Virus record (IMG/VR): IMGVR_UViG_3300044695_002844
Coordinates: 1-28,465 of that record
Source of the DNA: a virus
Direction: 5' to 3' (one strand)
DNA length: 28,465 nt
Shown piece by piece: positions 8,077-18,005 of the stretch. Below the pieces are notes generated by a model that did no database searches, was not told where the DNA came from, and saw only the letters and a program-made list of their open reading frames with translations. The position numbers and the translations under genes are program-made. Position 1 is the stretch's first letter. Each line of letters begins with the position of its first letter.

Positions 8077-10448
8077 ACAGTCTAAATGATTTGAATTCGT
8101 GGAGTAATGTTAGTATCTCTTATCAGGATCTTCGGGCTCCATTAGTAACCTTTATTGCCGAGCCAGTTAATCAAAGTACTTCTACATATGTAACCAAACC
8201 CTTTATAGCACCATTGGGCGTAGATATAAAATCTATCAGCAATGTAATAAGTGAAGATATTAAATTTGTAGTTAATGTAGCATTGACACCAACAGCAAAC
8301 GTTTTTTGGTCTGCATTGGCACCTGGTCTAACCTCCAATAGTGTCGGAAATGTTTATACAGTTTATGGTATTAACAATATAGTTGAATGGAAAACTGCAA
8401 GACAACCCATTATTACTGTGCCCGATAACACACCAAATTTTACATATACCAGTAGTGTTGTTTATGAAGGCGGTAACAGTAAATCATTTATTACCGCAGT
8501 CACAGTTGATACATTAAATCAATTTACAGCAGCCAGTGATTTTTATTATCCAGCAAACACAAATAAAAATTTAATCACTGGACATCCAACAGTCACGGAT
8601 CTTGAAGATTTTCCAACTGAAAGTTATTCATTAACTGTCGTTGCAAACGACAATAGAGTGTTTGGTAACTTAACCATTGATAATGCATTTGCATCTAATG
8701 CAACATTTACCAGCAACACTTTTTCTGTGGCTGGTAATTTATCTGTGATCAATAATCACTTGAATGCATTAAAGTATCAGCCACGTGCAAACATTGATAT
8801 TGATTGGATAGCAACGTATTCATTGCAAAATCCAGTATCTGGTTATACAAGTATCAGAACACAAGATATTAGATCACTGTCGTCATTGATATTAGAATCT
8901 GCTACCACAGATGTGTATGTTAAAAATACATTCCGTTACGTAAGTGGATCACCCACAATCAAAGCAAATGCCTTTGTTGGCAACACACAGGCAGTATTTA
9001 GATTAGATATTAGTCCAACCAATTACGTATCAACACCCGCATCGATGATCAGTAATATTACTTCCAGCATTGGTGTTGCTTGGGGTAACTTAACGGCCAA
9101 TACCACTGCTGGTGTATATTGGGACAATACTAATAAAATATTCACCGCCAAGAACACTCGAGTTAATTTAAACAATCTATTAGGCAACGTTCAGATACAG
9201 CCTGGTATTGATTTCGAAGATACTATCTACTTAAATTATCAGGTTACTTGCCCAACCACAGGAGATGAGTTTAATCCCAATCCTGCCGGTAACGTAGCAG
9301 TCAAAGTACAAGCATTGTTAAAGACTGATACTGATCCTGCGGCTATTTCAAATATCAACAACACAAGATACTTCCAAAAGAATTCACCGGACTATTTGTT
9401 TACTGTCTCTGTTCCTCAAATATTAGAAACAGTTAGTGAATGGTCTTATACAGTTTATTTCTCTAGCCCTGCTGGACGCTTTGGATTGACTGATACTAGC
9501 ACTAGTGCAACATTTAGTTACACTGGCAACTATACACAGATCAATGCAATGCTGCCAACATTGAGATTCTATCCCTACAAAGATGTAACTGGAACACAGC
9601 AATTCAATTATAAACAATATAAAAATGGCCTATTGCAATTTGAATCCAATGTGCCATTGATTGGATCTGGTACCACAGTTATCACAGGTAATGTGGTCGA
9701 AGTATTAACCAATTCAGGAACATATTCCCCTACATTCCAAAATGCATTTTATCGTACTGCCAAGATTGCTGCAATTGGCGGTGGTGGTTTGCCCTTGACG
9801 ATCAACCGCGGCTTCAATTCCAATGGGCAGTATGTAACTGACAATATTAGAGGTGGTGGTGGTGGTATGGCTGTATTAGAAGATATTAGACTTGGATACA
9901 ATACTACATATAAAAATGGTGGTGCGATCCCAATTACAATTGGTGATTGGGCATCTGGATTTGCAAAAAGCACTATATTTGGTAATTTAGTAGCAAGTAC
10001 TGGTGCAAAAGCATTTATTAACCAAATTTATAATGGTCCACCAATTTCACAGAGTTATGTTTCAATTAATACACCACCGCAAGGAGGTGCATATGCTACC
10101 GGAGGTAATGCACGTGTCGGGGCCAATCCTCCGTTTAAAAGTGGCGGTAATGCTGCAACAGCCACTTACACTATCAGTTACTTTCCTACAGTTACCTATT
10201 CGGTACCGGTTATTGTGCCCGCCGAAGATGGTAATCTAATACCATTTGGTACTAATGCTAATGTAAAATTTGGTGCTGGTGGCGGAATTACATTCATTGC
10301 TGGTAACATCAATACACAATATCAAACTAGTGATGGTAATACGGCAAGTTATGTCGGATCCCCATCTATATATGGTAGTGCTAGTATACTTTCAGATTTT
10401 CCTCCTACCTCAAATAGAGGTGCAGTAATAATTTTATATTACGTATAG
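8073..10448 (+). CDS. Tail-tip adhesin with Ig-like repeats and glycine-rich C-terminus
   Basis: This 791-residue protein starts with MNSLNDLNSWSNVSISYQD, which reads like the continuation of the upstream hub protein. It then changes into a long beta-rich adhesin. Three segments share an L..L.hxP..D pattern: INNHLNALKYQPRANID near 226, NLNNLLGNVQIQPGIDF near 364 and INAMLPTLRFYPYKDV near 490, suggesting three Ig- or cadherin-like repeats. From about 558 the chain is glycine-rich (IAAIGGGGLP, RGGGGGMAVL) and ends GAVIILYYV, as in glycine-rich phage adhesins. A receptor-binding role at the tail tip is likely. Start: ATG 8073 after GAGGAG. Confidence 0.6.
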   Translation: MNSLNDLNSWSNVSISYQDLRAPLVTFIAEPVNQSTSTYVTKPFIAPLGVDIKSISNVISEDIKFVVNVALTPTANVFWSALAPGLTSNSVGNVYTVYGINNIVEWKTARQPIITVPDNTPNFTYTSSVVYEGGNSKSFITAVTVDTLNQFTAASDFYYPANTNKNLITGHPTVTDLEDFPTESYSLTVVANDNRVFGNLTIDNAFASNATFTSNTFSVAGNLSVINNHLNALKYQPRANIDIDWIATYSLQNPVSGYTSIRTQDIRSLSSLILESATTDVYVKNTFRYVSGSPTIKANAFVGNTQAVFRLDISPTNYVSTPASMISNITSSIGVAWGNLTANTTAGVYWDNTNKIFTAKNTRVNLNNLLGNVQIQPGIDFEDTIYLNYQVTCPTTGDEFNPNPAGNVAVKVQALLKTDTDPAAISNINNTRYFQKNSPDYLFTVSVPQILETVSEWSYTVYFSSPAGRFGLTDTSTSATFSYTGNYTQINAMLPTLRFYPYKDVTGTQQFNYKQYKNGLLQFESNVPLIGSGTTVITGNVVEVLTNSGTYSPTFQNAFYRTAKIAAIGGGGLPLTINRGFNSNGQYVTDNIRGGGGGMAVLEDIRLGYNTTYKNGGAIPITIGDWASGFAKSTIFGNLVASTGAKAFINQIYNGPPISQSYVSINTPPQGGAYATGGNARVGANPPFKSGGNAATATYTISYFPTVTYSVPVIVPAEDGNLIPFGTNANVKFGAGGGITFIAGNINTQYQTSDGNTASYVGSPSIYGSASILSDFPPTSNRGAVIILYYV

Positions 10449-10464
10449 TGATTAAAGGATCAAT

Positions 10465-12987
10465 ATGGTAACAGTAGTAGACAATCGGTACAGGATAAAC
10501 GGTTTATTGGCAGCCGAAACTCCTGTATTGCAAAATTTAGAAAAATTATGCAATGCCGCCGGCACTTGGTTAACCTATGACATACAAGATGGACTATGGT
10601 CATTGATCATCAACAAGTCCGGCAATAGTGTACATAGTTTTGATGACAGTAATATAATTGGTGGCATAAGCATCAATGGCACAGGACTTTATAATTTATA
10701 TAATAAAGTTATTGTGTCTTATCCACACGTTGATCTCAATGATCAGAAAGATAATATTATTATTGAAATACCTGCCGGAGACAGAAACGCCAACGAACCT
10801 GACAATACATTGAATATCAATTATGACATTGTAACCAATCCTGTGCAGGCACAGTTATTGGGTTTCATTGAATTGAAGCAAAGTCGTGTAGATCAAATTA
10901 TTGTATTCCGTACTGACTTCAGTAAGATTGATGTCAAGGCTGGAGATATAATTGATATCACCAATAGCATATATGGATTCAATCAAAAGAAATATCGTGT
11001 AGTCACAGTTAGAGAAGTAGACAGTAATGAAGGCGCAATTGATATTGAAATTACTGCATTGGAATATGATGATGCAGTATATGATGAAAGCAATTTATCA
11101 AGATACACAGTTTCAACATCCACAGGTATTGCCAGTATTGGTGCCATTGCCCCACCTGATCAACCTACTGTGGTCAAATTTGAACAGGATGCTAGACCAA
11201 GAGTTGAAATCAGCACCATAGTCAATAATGGATTAGTTGATGGAGTTGAGTTCTGGATCACTTACAATGTGGGTGAGGCATTTCCAGATGATGCTCTTAG
11301 AACATACACACTATTAACTACTGCTCGTCCTGGTAATGGCACAGTATTTGGTGTTAATGAAACAGTTCAGGTAGATGTCGATTTTCTCAATGCCAGCAGT
11401 TTCTTAGTCAAGTGTCGTTGTACTAATGGATCAGCAACCAGTGCCTTTAGTGGTGCAAGTGGCCTGCAGGTATTCCAACCAGTACAAACAACACAGGCAA
11501 TTACTGATGATACTGGTTTATATGATAATACTGGTCTACTAACTGCAATCAGCGCATTGGCATTATTACAAAGTTTATTAAGTTATTTTGATCCAGATAC
11601 TGGATACACTTTCCCCGGGTCCGGAGGTCCCGGGGGTGGGTCGACCTTTCTTCTTCTGACATTTGAAAACATTTATCAGAGTAGTGCAGGTCTAAAATTA
11701 TTACCACAGGGCGGAACCGTTGAAGGACCTTCGGGTCCTACCGCCTATTATTATCCTCCTGATTATTTTATTCCATTAGTTGGCATAGTAAGTCCCGCTG
11801 AGTCTGCCACTATGGTGGGCATTGATCAAAACTTTTTGCCACAGTATGTAACTACTGATCTAACTAATAATCCCAATCTTGGCACACAAAATTTATACAA
11901 ATATATTTGGCCTGATCCTGTACTTACTGAAGAAACCGGTCCTGGTTTCCCTGATCGAACTTTAATACGATATATATCCGAAAATCAATTTGGTGTTGAC
12001 TTAGTAGCCTACAAACATTACTATCCTGATGCAACGGAATTTAAGATTGATCTACGTGGCTACTGGCAAAAAATAATACAACAACAAAATACTGGTAATG
12101 TATTAGTAGATCAATATTATGCTACCGGCATTGGATCCGGCACTGGTATACGTGTAAGGGCACACATATATACAGATACGTTTCCACAACAAGGTGGAAA
12201 TATTAGTCCTATTCTCACTGGTGTGGCTGGGACTGGCAATTGGTTTGTGGGAAATACGCTAGTATCTAAATACTATGTTCCAACTGGTGGTGCCAATGAA
12301 CCAGAATATACAATCTCCAATGAAGTAGTAGGATACTCTAACGTTGCCAACGTTGGCAATGTGGCAACTTATAGATTTGGCAGCAATGGCACTGGATTCT
12401 CAACTGCAATAGCAGTAAGCACAGCAGTGGACTTTGCCAGCAATGGTGGCGGTGTTGGTCCCAGTCGGGGATTAAGTCTAGGCACATTTAACTATGATTT
12501 ATCAGCACAATACGCACAAGATGCACCATCATTTTCATTGGTGCCAAGGATATTAAGTAACACAGTACAAGTTCCTTATACCTGGGAATTTAGATATGAA
12601 GGTGGTGACATTGTAGGTGTACAGCCAGCAACATCAGTTAACACACCTGCAGATTTTTTCTATGCCAATATGGCCAATGTAAATTTAAATTCCAGTACGC
12701 CATTTACCACTCAATCTATCTCAACATTAGTACAGGTTCCTATGTCTGCTGTGGTGTATGAGTATCCACTTGATAGCGATTACATAGTAGTAAGGACTAT
12801 CTCATATGCAACAGTTAGAGGTAACTTAACACAGGCCGGTCCTGAAGGCATAGATGTTAAACGTGTTGGAGTTACGTTTGCATCTAATATTGGATACGAT
12901 GATTATGGCGGAGCCATATATGCCAAGAATGCAAACGTAACTCCAGTTCTTGCTGGCAACGTGTATCTCAAAACTACCGTGGTATAA
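10465..12987 (+). CDS. Tail-tip hub protein, C-terminal part, with fibre-like extension
   Basis: This 840-residue protein begins MVTVVDNRYRINGLLAAETP and continues VLQNLEKLCNAAGTWLTYD and GLWSLIINK, the middle of gpJ-like hub proteins. Residues 10-210 therefore probably form the hub domains that close the tail tube. An Ig-like segment at about 225-340 (PDQPTVVKFEQDARPRVEIS) follows, then a Gly/Pro linker near 385-400 and a beta-rich tail to 840 that may form a central fibre. The start follows AAAGGATC, 16 bases after the preceding adhesin stop. Its lack of an N-terminal hub half is explained by the gene at 7252. Confidence 0.65.
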   Translation: MVTVVDNRYRINGLLAAETPVLQNLEKLCNAAGTWLTYDIQDGLWSLIINKSGNSVHSFDDSNIIGGISINGTGLYNLYNKVIVSYPHVDLNDQKDNIIIEIPAGDRNANEPDNTLNINYDIVTNPVQAQLLGFIELKQSRVDQIIVFRTDFSKIDVKAGDIIDITNSIYGFNQKKYRVVTVREVDSNEGAIDIEITALEYDDAVYDESNLSRYTVSTSTGIASIGAIAPPDQPTVVKFEQDARPRVEISTIVNNGLVDGVEFWITYNVGEAFPDDALRTYTLLTTARPGNGTVFGVNETVQVDVDFLNASSFLVKCRCTNGSATSAFSGASGLQVFQPVQTTQAITDDTGLYDNTGLLTAISALALLQSLLSYFDPDTGYTFPGSGGPGGGSTFLLLTFENIYQSSAGLKLLPQGGTVEGPSGPTAYYYPPDYFIPLVGIVSPAESATMVGIDQNFLPQYVTTDLTNNPNLGTQNLYKYIWPDPVLTEETGPGFPDRTLIRYISENQFGVDLVAYKHYYPDATEFKIDLRGYWQKIIQQQNTGNVLVDQYYATGIGSGTGIRVRAHIYTDTFPQQGGNISPILTGVAGTGNWFVGNTLVSKYYVPTGGANEPEYTISNEVVGYSNVANVGNVATYRFGSNGTGFSTAIAVSTAVDFASNGGGVGPSRGLSLGTFNYDLSAQYAQDAPSFSLVPRILSNTVQVPYTWEFRYEGGDIVGVQPATSVNTPADFFYANMANVNLNSSTPFTTQSISTLVQVPMSAVVYEYPLDSDYIVVRTISYATVRGNLTQAGPEGIDVKRVGVTFASNIGYDDYGGAIYAKNANVTPVLAGNVYLKTTVV

Positions 12988-12990
12988 ATA
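12983..12990 (+). promoter_or_regulatory. T4-late-type promoter box TATAAATA
   Basis: The exact octamer TATAAATA overlaps the stop codon of the hub gene and is followed by ACACTATG. The next gene starts at 13045, giving a leader of about 50 bases with a strong TAAGGAGAG site. In T4 this octamer is the whole late promoter, read by gp55. It probably drives the adhesin block. Confidence 0.65.
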
Positions 12991-13044
12991 ACACTATGCT
13001 TCCGGCCTCAGTCGCAAGCACATTTCCCTAAGGAGAGAAATATT

Positions 13045-13548
13045 ATGGCCGGAATCCTAAATTTCCAACAATATCTTGGCGGTCCTGACTCAATCAAATG
13101 CGAACAGGTCTTCCCATCAAACCAAAAAACATTACTATATGATTTCGACCGTGACGTTACCGGTTGGACATTCGCAGCAGATTACCAAACATTAGTTATT
13201 GATCAAATTGCGTTCAATCGCAACACCGGCCAACCTAATTTTTCTCAAAGTCAAGTAATTGGATCATTTGTCAAAGTGGAAATGACAGGTGATGCAGCAC
13301 CAGATGTTATCACTGTGGGCACAGGCAAAGTACACGTTTACTTTCCATCAAGTATGTATACCGGACCAATTATTCCTGACGCACGTCAAAACGTGCCAAT
13401 CACCGTTGTTGGTGTTACTTGGACAGATAACAGTACTCCAGCACAAATTAATACACATCGTTGGGCATTGATCCAATGTTGGGAACCAGATGTAACAGTA
13501 GGTGACCCTACATTAGCAGCAGGTTATACTGCATTGACATTAGGATAA
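13045..13548 (+). CDS. Baseplate or fibre-base structural protein
   Basis: A 167-residue beta-rich protein, first gene of the adhesin block, with a strong TAAGGAGAG ribosome site and the upstream TATAAATA box. The segments [20 protein letters not shown] and [18 protein letters not shown] recall N-terminal domains of fibre-attaching proteins such as the BppU type, where a short beta domain binds the tail and holds the fibre. It ends 4 bases before the collagen-like fibre gene, so the two are probably made together. Family recognition is weak. Confidence 0.4.
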   Translation: MAGILNFQQYLGGPDSIKCEQVFPSNQKTLLYDFDRDVTGWTFAADYQTLVIDQIAFNRNTGQPNFSQSQVIGSFVKVEMTGDAAPDVITVGTGKVHVYFPSSMYTGPIIPDARQNVPITVVGVTWTDNSTPAQINTHRWALIQCWEPDVTVGDPTLAAGYTALTLG

Positions 13549-13552
13549 TAAA

Positions 13553-16500
13553 ATGGCCAATATTGTAACTATCACAGAACTTACACCAAATGTAAGCATT
13601 ACTACAGATTCATTTCCAGTAACAGTTTCATATAATACAGTATCATTGCCCGGCGCAACAGGTGCTACAGGCCCAGCGGGCGCAACAGGTGCTACGGGTG
13701 CAACCGGTATACAGGGCATTCAGGGTAATGTGGGAGCCACCGGAGCCACCGGAGTAACTGGCGCAACTGGCCCCGCAGGTGCAACTGGTGCTACTGGTGT
13801 ACAAGGCATTCAAGGAGTTGTAGGGGCAACTGGCTTAACAGGCTCAACTGGCTTAACAGGCTCAACAGGGCCAACTGGCGCTACAGGTGCTACAGGTGCT
13901 ACAGGCACACAAGGAATTCAAGGACAAATCGGTGCAACAGGACCTACAGGCGCAACTGGGCCAACCGGCGCAACTGGTCCCGCAGGAGCAACTGGTGCCA
14001 CCGGAGCGAGCGGATTAAATGGCACCAGTGTAAGTTTAAAAGGCAGCGTAGCAACTGTAGCGGATTTAGATGATATTGTAAGTCCTGCTATTGGAGATCT
14101 ATATGTAGTTCTTGCTACTGGCGATGGGTACGTATGGAGTGGTTCTACTTGGAACAACGTAGGCGCAATTCGTGGACCCACTGGAGCAACTGGACCTACT
14201 GGGGCAACAGGTGCAACTGGTGCAACTGGTATACAGGGCATTCAGGGTAATGTGGGAGCCACTGGTGCAACTGGTATACAGGGCATTCAAGGTAATGTGG
14301 GAGCGACAGGTGCAACTGGTATACAGGGCATTCAAGGTAATGTGGGAGCGACAGGTGCGACAGGTGCGACCGGAATAACAGGTGCGACCGGACCACAAGG
14401 AGATGTTGGGGCAACTGGTGCTACAGGTGCTACGGGTGCAACCGGTATACAGGGCATTCAGGGTAATGTGGGAGCCACAGGAGCAACCGGTATACAGGGC
14501 ATTCAGGGTAATGTGGGAGCCACAGGAGCAACCGGAATAACTGGTGCAACAGGTGCTCAAGGCGATACTGGCGCAACAGGACCCACAGGAGCAACCGGAG
14601 TAACAGGTGCAACAGGTGCTCAAGGCATTCAGGGTAATGTGGGTGCTACAGGTGCAACAGGAATAACTGGCGCAACAGGGCCCGCCGGAGCAACAGGGCC
14701 CGCCGGAGCAACCGGAGTAACTGGTGCAACAGGTGCTCAAGGCATTCAGGGTAATGTGGGAGCCACAGGTGCTACTGGCCTAACCGGACCAGGATTACCA
14801 GCAGGCGGCGTAGCGGGAGAATATATTGTTAAGAATAGTTCAACCGATTATGATACAGTTTGGACTGACAGAGTCAATGCCAAGACAATTTATGAAAATG
14901 TTAAAAACGTTTCAGGTGGATCATTAAGCAAAGGCACACCTGTTTATCAGGTTGGAATGGCGGGCAATACTGTTACAGTTGGTGCGGCACGTGCTGATAC
15001 TACAACCAAAGTAGCAGTGGGCGTACTGGATGAAACCATTGCTGATGAAGCCGAAGGACGAATGTTAATTCTTGGCGAAATCAAAGGTGTTAATACCGCT
15101 GCATTTGCAATAGGTGATCGTGTTTATCTTGGTGAAACAGGTGGATTTACTAATGTAGCACCCACTGCATCAGGTGTTGCAATTCAATTCCTGGGTGTTG
15201 TATTCCGTGTTCACGCAAGCAATGGATCCGGATTTATTACTGGGACATTAACACCAGATGCTATCAAATATTCTTCTGGTAGTTTCTATGGGTGGACAGG
15301 TTCTGCTTGGGATTTATTAGAATTACAAGGTAATGTGGGAGCCACTGGCGCAACCGGAATAACTGGCGCAACCGGCGCAACCGGACCCGCAGGTGCCACT
15401 GGCCCCGCAGGAGCAACAGGTGCCACTGGACCACAGGGAGATGTAGGAGCAACAGGATCGGCAGGTGCTACTGGCGCAACTGGACCTGCCGGATTAGATG
15501 GTAGTGCATTCTCTGGTAACCTAAGCGGCAACGTATTATACGATGGCACAAACAATCGTATATTTGCCAATGCTTTCCCACTATCAACACCCACTGCCAC
15601 AACAGGCACAAGTTTTGTTAACTTTATTGTAACCAAGCCAACATACATCAGCGGCGTGCTACAACCTCCTGCATCTGGAACAACTGGTGTTGTTGCCACT
15701 GCGGTAATATCCAGTAACATTGCATTGCAAAGTTCATATCAAACGGCCAATAACCGTAACACTTCTGGTGTTATGCAGTATGCACAAATTTGGCCCACAA
15801 CAGCCAACATTATGACTGGCAGTGACCGTATACGTGCAGCAGCAATCAACACTGACATTATGTTGAATGGCAAGACCTGGGGCACAATGAGCACTGCCAG
15901 TGTCAACAACAACTCAATTACCAACGGTTCAACCAATATCAACATCGTTGGCACAGGTGAAGCAGCGGCTGTTATTGGTCAATATAACGTGGTTCAAAAC
16001 GTTCCAATCAGTGGTAGTGCCAACATTCAGTATGCAACAGCAACACAATCATTTGTTGGTTATGCTACTGGCGCAGGCGCAACAGCCAGTAACATTGCAT
16101 ATGCACGTTTGTATTCAGGACAAATTTCGGGAGCAACCAGCACATTTGTTATTACCAATGCTGTTGGATTACACTTACCATCAGGTTGGCCCAGTAATGC
16201 TACCAACAAGTATGCTATCCTAAACGAAGACTCCGCTTCTGTTATTCAAACCAACGGTAATATTATTACCACTGCTAACTTATCAGTGAGTGGTAACATT
16301 ACTGCACTAGGTAACGTAACCACAAGTGGTAACATTACTGCACTAGGTAACGTAAGCATAAGTGGTAAAACACAGTTGGTTTCATATGCAGAAACCAGTG
16401 TGCCCCTGGGCAACATATCCGGAACAGTGACCATTAATGGTGCATTGGGCAGTATATTCTCCGGAACAGTTACAGGTAATATTACACTTAACACCAATAA

Positions 16501-16705
16501 CTTTGCCAACTTCCAGGTGGGACAAAGTGCTACTATTGTGTTAATACAAGATGGCACAGGCGGTAGAATTTTAACATCTAATTTAAAGTATGCTGGCGGT
16601 GGTAATGTATTGAGCACAGCAGCAGGCGCCTGCGATACCATTAGCGTTCTTTATTTTGGAGCCGGAGCCTCACCATTGGCTGCAATAGTTAAAGGATATG
16701 TCTAA
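13553..16705 (+). CDS. Collagen-like tail fibre protein
   Basis: At 1050 residues this is the largest protein here. Residues 1-33 form a short attachment domain. Gly-X-Y collagen-like repeats run about 34-155, 207-415 and 592-647, dominated by GAT, GPT, GPA and GIQGIQGNV units, and should form a stiff triple helix. Small globular domains interrupt them at about 157-206 ([19 protein letters not shown], typical of fibre-knob inserts) and 416-590 ([28 protein letters not shown]). The last 400 residues are beta-rich with repeated GNITALGNV units near 905-925. It should be a trimeric side or receptor fibre. Start coupling to the preceding stop is likely because the ribosome site is weak. Confidence 0.8.
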   Translation: MANIVTITELTPNVSITTDSFPVTVSYNTVSLPGATGATGPAGATGATGATGIQGIQGNVGATGATGVTGATGPAGATGATGVQGIQGVVGATGLTGSTGLTGSTGPTGATGATGATGTQGIQGQIGATGPTGATGPTGATGPAGATGATGASGLNGTSVSLKGSVATVADLDDIVSPAIGDLYVVLATGDGYVWSGSTWNNVGAIRGPTGATGPTGATGATGATGIQGIQGNVGATGATGIQGIQGNVGATGATGIQGIQGNVGATGATGATGITGATGPQGDVGATGATGATGATGIQGIQGNVGATGATGIQGIQGNVGATGATGITGATGAQGDTGATGPTGATGVTGATGAQGIQGNVGATGATGITGATGPAGATGPAGATGVTGATGAQGIQGNVGATGATGLTGPGLPAGGVAGEYIVKNSSTDYDTVWTDRVNAKTIYENVKNVSGGSLSKGTPVYQVGMAGNTVTVGAARADTTTKVAVGVLDETIADEAEGRMLILGEIKGVNTAAFAIGDRVYLGETGGFTNVAPTASGVAIQFLGVVFRVHASNGSGFITGTLTPDAIKYSSGSFYGWTGSAWDLLELQGNVGATGATGITGATGATGPAGATGPAGATGATGPQGDVGATGSAGATGATGPAGLDGSAFSGNLSGNVLYDGTNNRIFANAFPLSTPTATTGTSFVNFIVTKPTYISGVLQPPASGTTGVVATAVISSNIALQSSYQTANNRNTSGVMQYAQIWPTTANIMTGSDRIRAAAINTDIMLNGKTWGTMSTASVNNNSITNGSTNINIVGTGEAAAVIGQYNVVQNVPISGSANIQYATATQSFVGYATGAGATASNIAYARLYSGQISGATSTFVITNAVGLHLPSGWPSNATNKYAILNEDSASVIQTNGNIITTANLSVSGNITALGNVTTSGNITALGNVSISGKTQLVSYAETSVPLGNISGTVTINGALGSIFSGTVTGNITLNTNNFANFQVGQSATIVLIQDGTGGRILTSNLKYAGGGNVLSTAAGACDTISVLYFGAGASPLAAIVKGYV
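14228..14362 (+). repeat. Tandem 45-bp repeats in the fibre gene (three copies)
   Basis: Near-identical 45-base units start at 14228, 14273 and 14318, each beginning GGTATACAGGGCATTCA and encoding [15 protein letters not shown]. Earlier and later copies start at 13706, 14444 and 14489, with partial copies near 14620 and 14738. They keep the reading frame and the Gly-X-Y period. The close nucleotide identity suggests recent expansion by slippage or recombination. Confidence 0.85.
14444..14533 (+). repeat. Second tandem 45-bp repeat pair in the fibre gene
   Basis: Units starting at 14444 and 14489 repeat the same [15 protein letters not shown] module as the set at 14228, again 45 bases apart. 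They are separated from the first set by a more varied Gly-X-Y stretch. Confidence 0.8.
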
Positions 16706-17583
16706 TGTTTGCCAGTGCGAGACTTAGCCAATATCTAGCAAATGCCGAACCACCCGCAGCATCAGGTATTGAATACCTTTTAGTTGCGGGTGGTGCAGGT
16801 GGTAGTGCTGGCGTTGGTGGTGGCGGTGGTGCAGGTGGATTATTATCTGGAACATTTACCCCAACAACTAGTGTAGTTTACACAGTAACCATTGGTTCTG
16901 GTGGTTCTGGAGGTACAGTCTCCGGGGGATTTGCAACCGCCGGTGGAAATGGTGGTAATTCCATTATTTCTGGAACAGGCTTGACTACACTAACTGCCAT
17001 TGGTGGTGGCACGGGTGGTGTTGCCGGTTTTACTACTGTCAGAGGTGCCAATGGTGGTTCTGGTGGTGGTGGATGTTATAATACCGACAACAATGGTAAT
17101 CTGGGCGGGTCAGGCACTGCTGGCCAAGGTAATGATGGCGGTGCAGGTGCTCCTTTAACCAGTCCTTATCCAACAGGTGGTGGTGGTGGTGCTGGTGCAG
17201 TGGGCGGAACATATTCTGGCAGCAATTCTGGTGCCGGTGGTAATGGATCGCAATCATCAATTACAGGCACAGCAACTTATTACGCAGGTGGCGGTGGTGG
17301 TGGTGGTTCTTCGCAAGGTGCTGTTGCTGGTGCAGGTGGCCTAGGTGGTGGTTCATCTGGATCAACAGGCAATGCCAGTAATGCCACAGCCAATACCGGA
17401 GGCGGTGGTGGTGGTGGTGGTAATGATAGTGCATTCAATGGTGGTGCAGGTGGTTCAGGTGTTGGTATCTTACGTTTGTTAACTTCAAATTATACAGGAA
17501 CAACTACAGGCTCACCTACAGTTACAACAGACGGTTCTTATACTGTAGTTAAATTCACCGGTTCTGGTACATACACAGCATAA
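16705..17583 (+). CDS. Glycine-rich adhesin
   Basis: A 292-residue protein starting at the TAATG overlap with the fibre gene. After a short N-terminus ([16 protein letters not shown]) it has EYLLVAGGAGGSAGVGGGGG and many further polyglycine tracts separated by short loops, then a beta-rich end (YTVVKFTGSGTYTA). This is the glycine-rich domain type seen in phage receptor-binding proteins, including adhesins of T4-like phages that pack as a polyglycine II sandwich. The variable loops between glycine strands would contact the receptor. It probably sits at the tip of the collagen-like fibre encoded just upstream. Confidence 0.65.
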   Translation: MFASARLSQYLANAEPPAASGIEYLLVAGGAGGSAGVGGGGGAGGLLSGTFTPTTSVVYTVTIGSGGSGGTVSGGFATAGGNGGNSIISGTGLTTLTAIGGGTGGVAGFTTVRGANGGSGGGGCYNTDNNGNLGGSGTAGQGNDGGAGAPLTSPYPTGGGGGAGAVGGTYSGSNSGAGGNGSQSSITGTATYYAGGGGGGGSSQGAVAGAGGLGGGSSGSTGNASNATANTGGGGGGGGNDSAFNGGAGGSGVGILRLLTSNYTGTTTGSPTVTTDGSYTVVKFTGSGTYTA

Positions 17584-17592
17584 GGAAATGAA

Positions 17593-17922
17593 ATGGCAAA
17601 TTACGCAATCATAGACGACAACGATAAAGTTATAAATGTAATCAGAGCCGAGCAAGATTTTATCGACGCCGGGTCAGCAGGTGATCCAGCCCGATGTATT
17701 CAAACCAGTTACAACACACGTGGTGGAGTCCATTACGGAGCGGATGGCCTACCAGATAGTGGAGTTGCATTACGATTAAATTATGCTGGCATTGGATTCA
17801 CATACAATAGAGAACTAGATGCATTTGTTGCTCCACAACCTGACGCCAACTTTACATTAGATACCAATACTGGACTATGGATCAATCCCGATCCCAATGC
17901 TGTTTTTGGTATTCGAATATAG
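17593..17922 (+). CDS. Small tail-associated protein of the NYAGIG type
   Basis: A 109-residue protein beginning MANYAIIDDNDKVINVIRAE and containing RLNYAGIGFTYNRELDAFVA followed by PQPDANFTLDTNTGLWINP. I recognise this arrangement from many aquatic phages, where it is encoded near fibre genes and has no settled function; fibre assembly or a minor virion role has been suggested by context. The ribosome site is TAAGGAAATGAA before ATG 17593. It closes the adhesin block. Confidence 0.6.
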   Translation: MANYAIIDDNDKVINVIRAEQDFIDAGSAGDPARCIQTSYNTRGGVHYGADGLPDSGVALRLNYAGIGFTYNRELDAFVAPQPDANFTLDTNTGLWINPDPNAVFGIRI

Positions 17923-17928
17923 TAAATA
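17921..17928 (+). promoter_or_regulatory. Weak T4-late-like box AGTAAATA
   Basis: AGTAAATA overlaps the stop of the preceding gene and lies 20 bases before the 18-residue frame at 17949. It keeps the TAAATA core only. An AGGAG site follows at 17940-17944. Confidence 0.3.
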
Positions 17929-17948
17929 TTATATTAATAGGAGTTATA

Positions 17949-18005
17949 ATGGCTTACAAAAAAGCATCAAAACCAAAACCAAAACCTGGCCGCGGCCGTT
18001 ACTAA
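17949..18005 (+). CDS. Eighteen-residue basic peptide
   Basis: The frame encodes MAYKKASKPKPKPGRGRY and stops at 18003-18005. It has a good ribosome site (AGGAG at 17940-17944) and its TAATG junction overlaps the next start, so it is placed like a real gene. The Lys-Pro repeat and GRGR tail suggest nucleic-acid or membrane contact. It may also serve as a leader for translation of the next gene. No family can be assigned to so short a peptide. Confidence 0.55.
   Translation: MAYKKASKPKPKPGRGRY

Noticed and set aside
8073-10464. An intein or self-splicing intron interrupting the tail-tip gene
   Set aside because: There are no intein terminal residues or splicing motifs, the insert has its own start, stop and ribosome sites, and it encodes an adhesin. 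No group I core was seen.
14228-14533. Regular repeats that might suggest a CRISPR array
   Set aside because: Units are contiguous, in frame and coding for collagen-like sequence, with no unique spacers.
14099-14740. Cys/Ser-rich minus-strand frame in the collagen-repeat region
   Set aside because: It is the complement of the Gly-X-Y repeats and the composition is explained by that alone.
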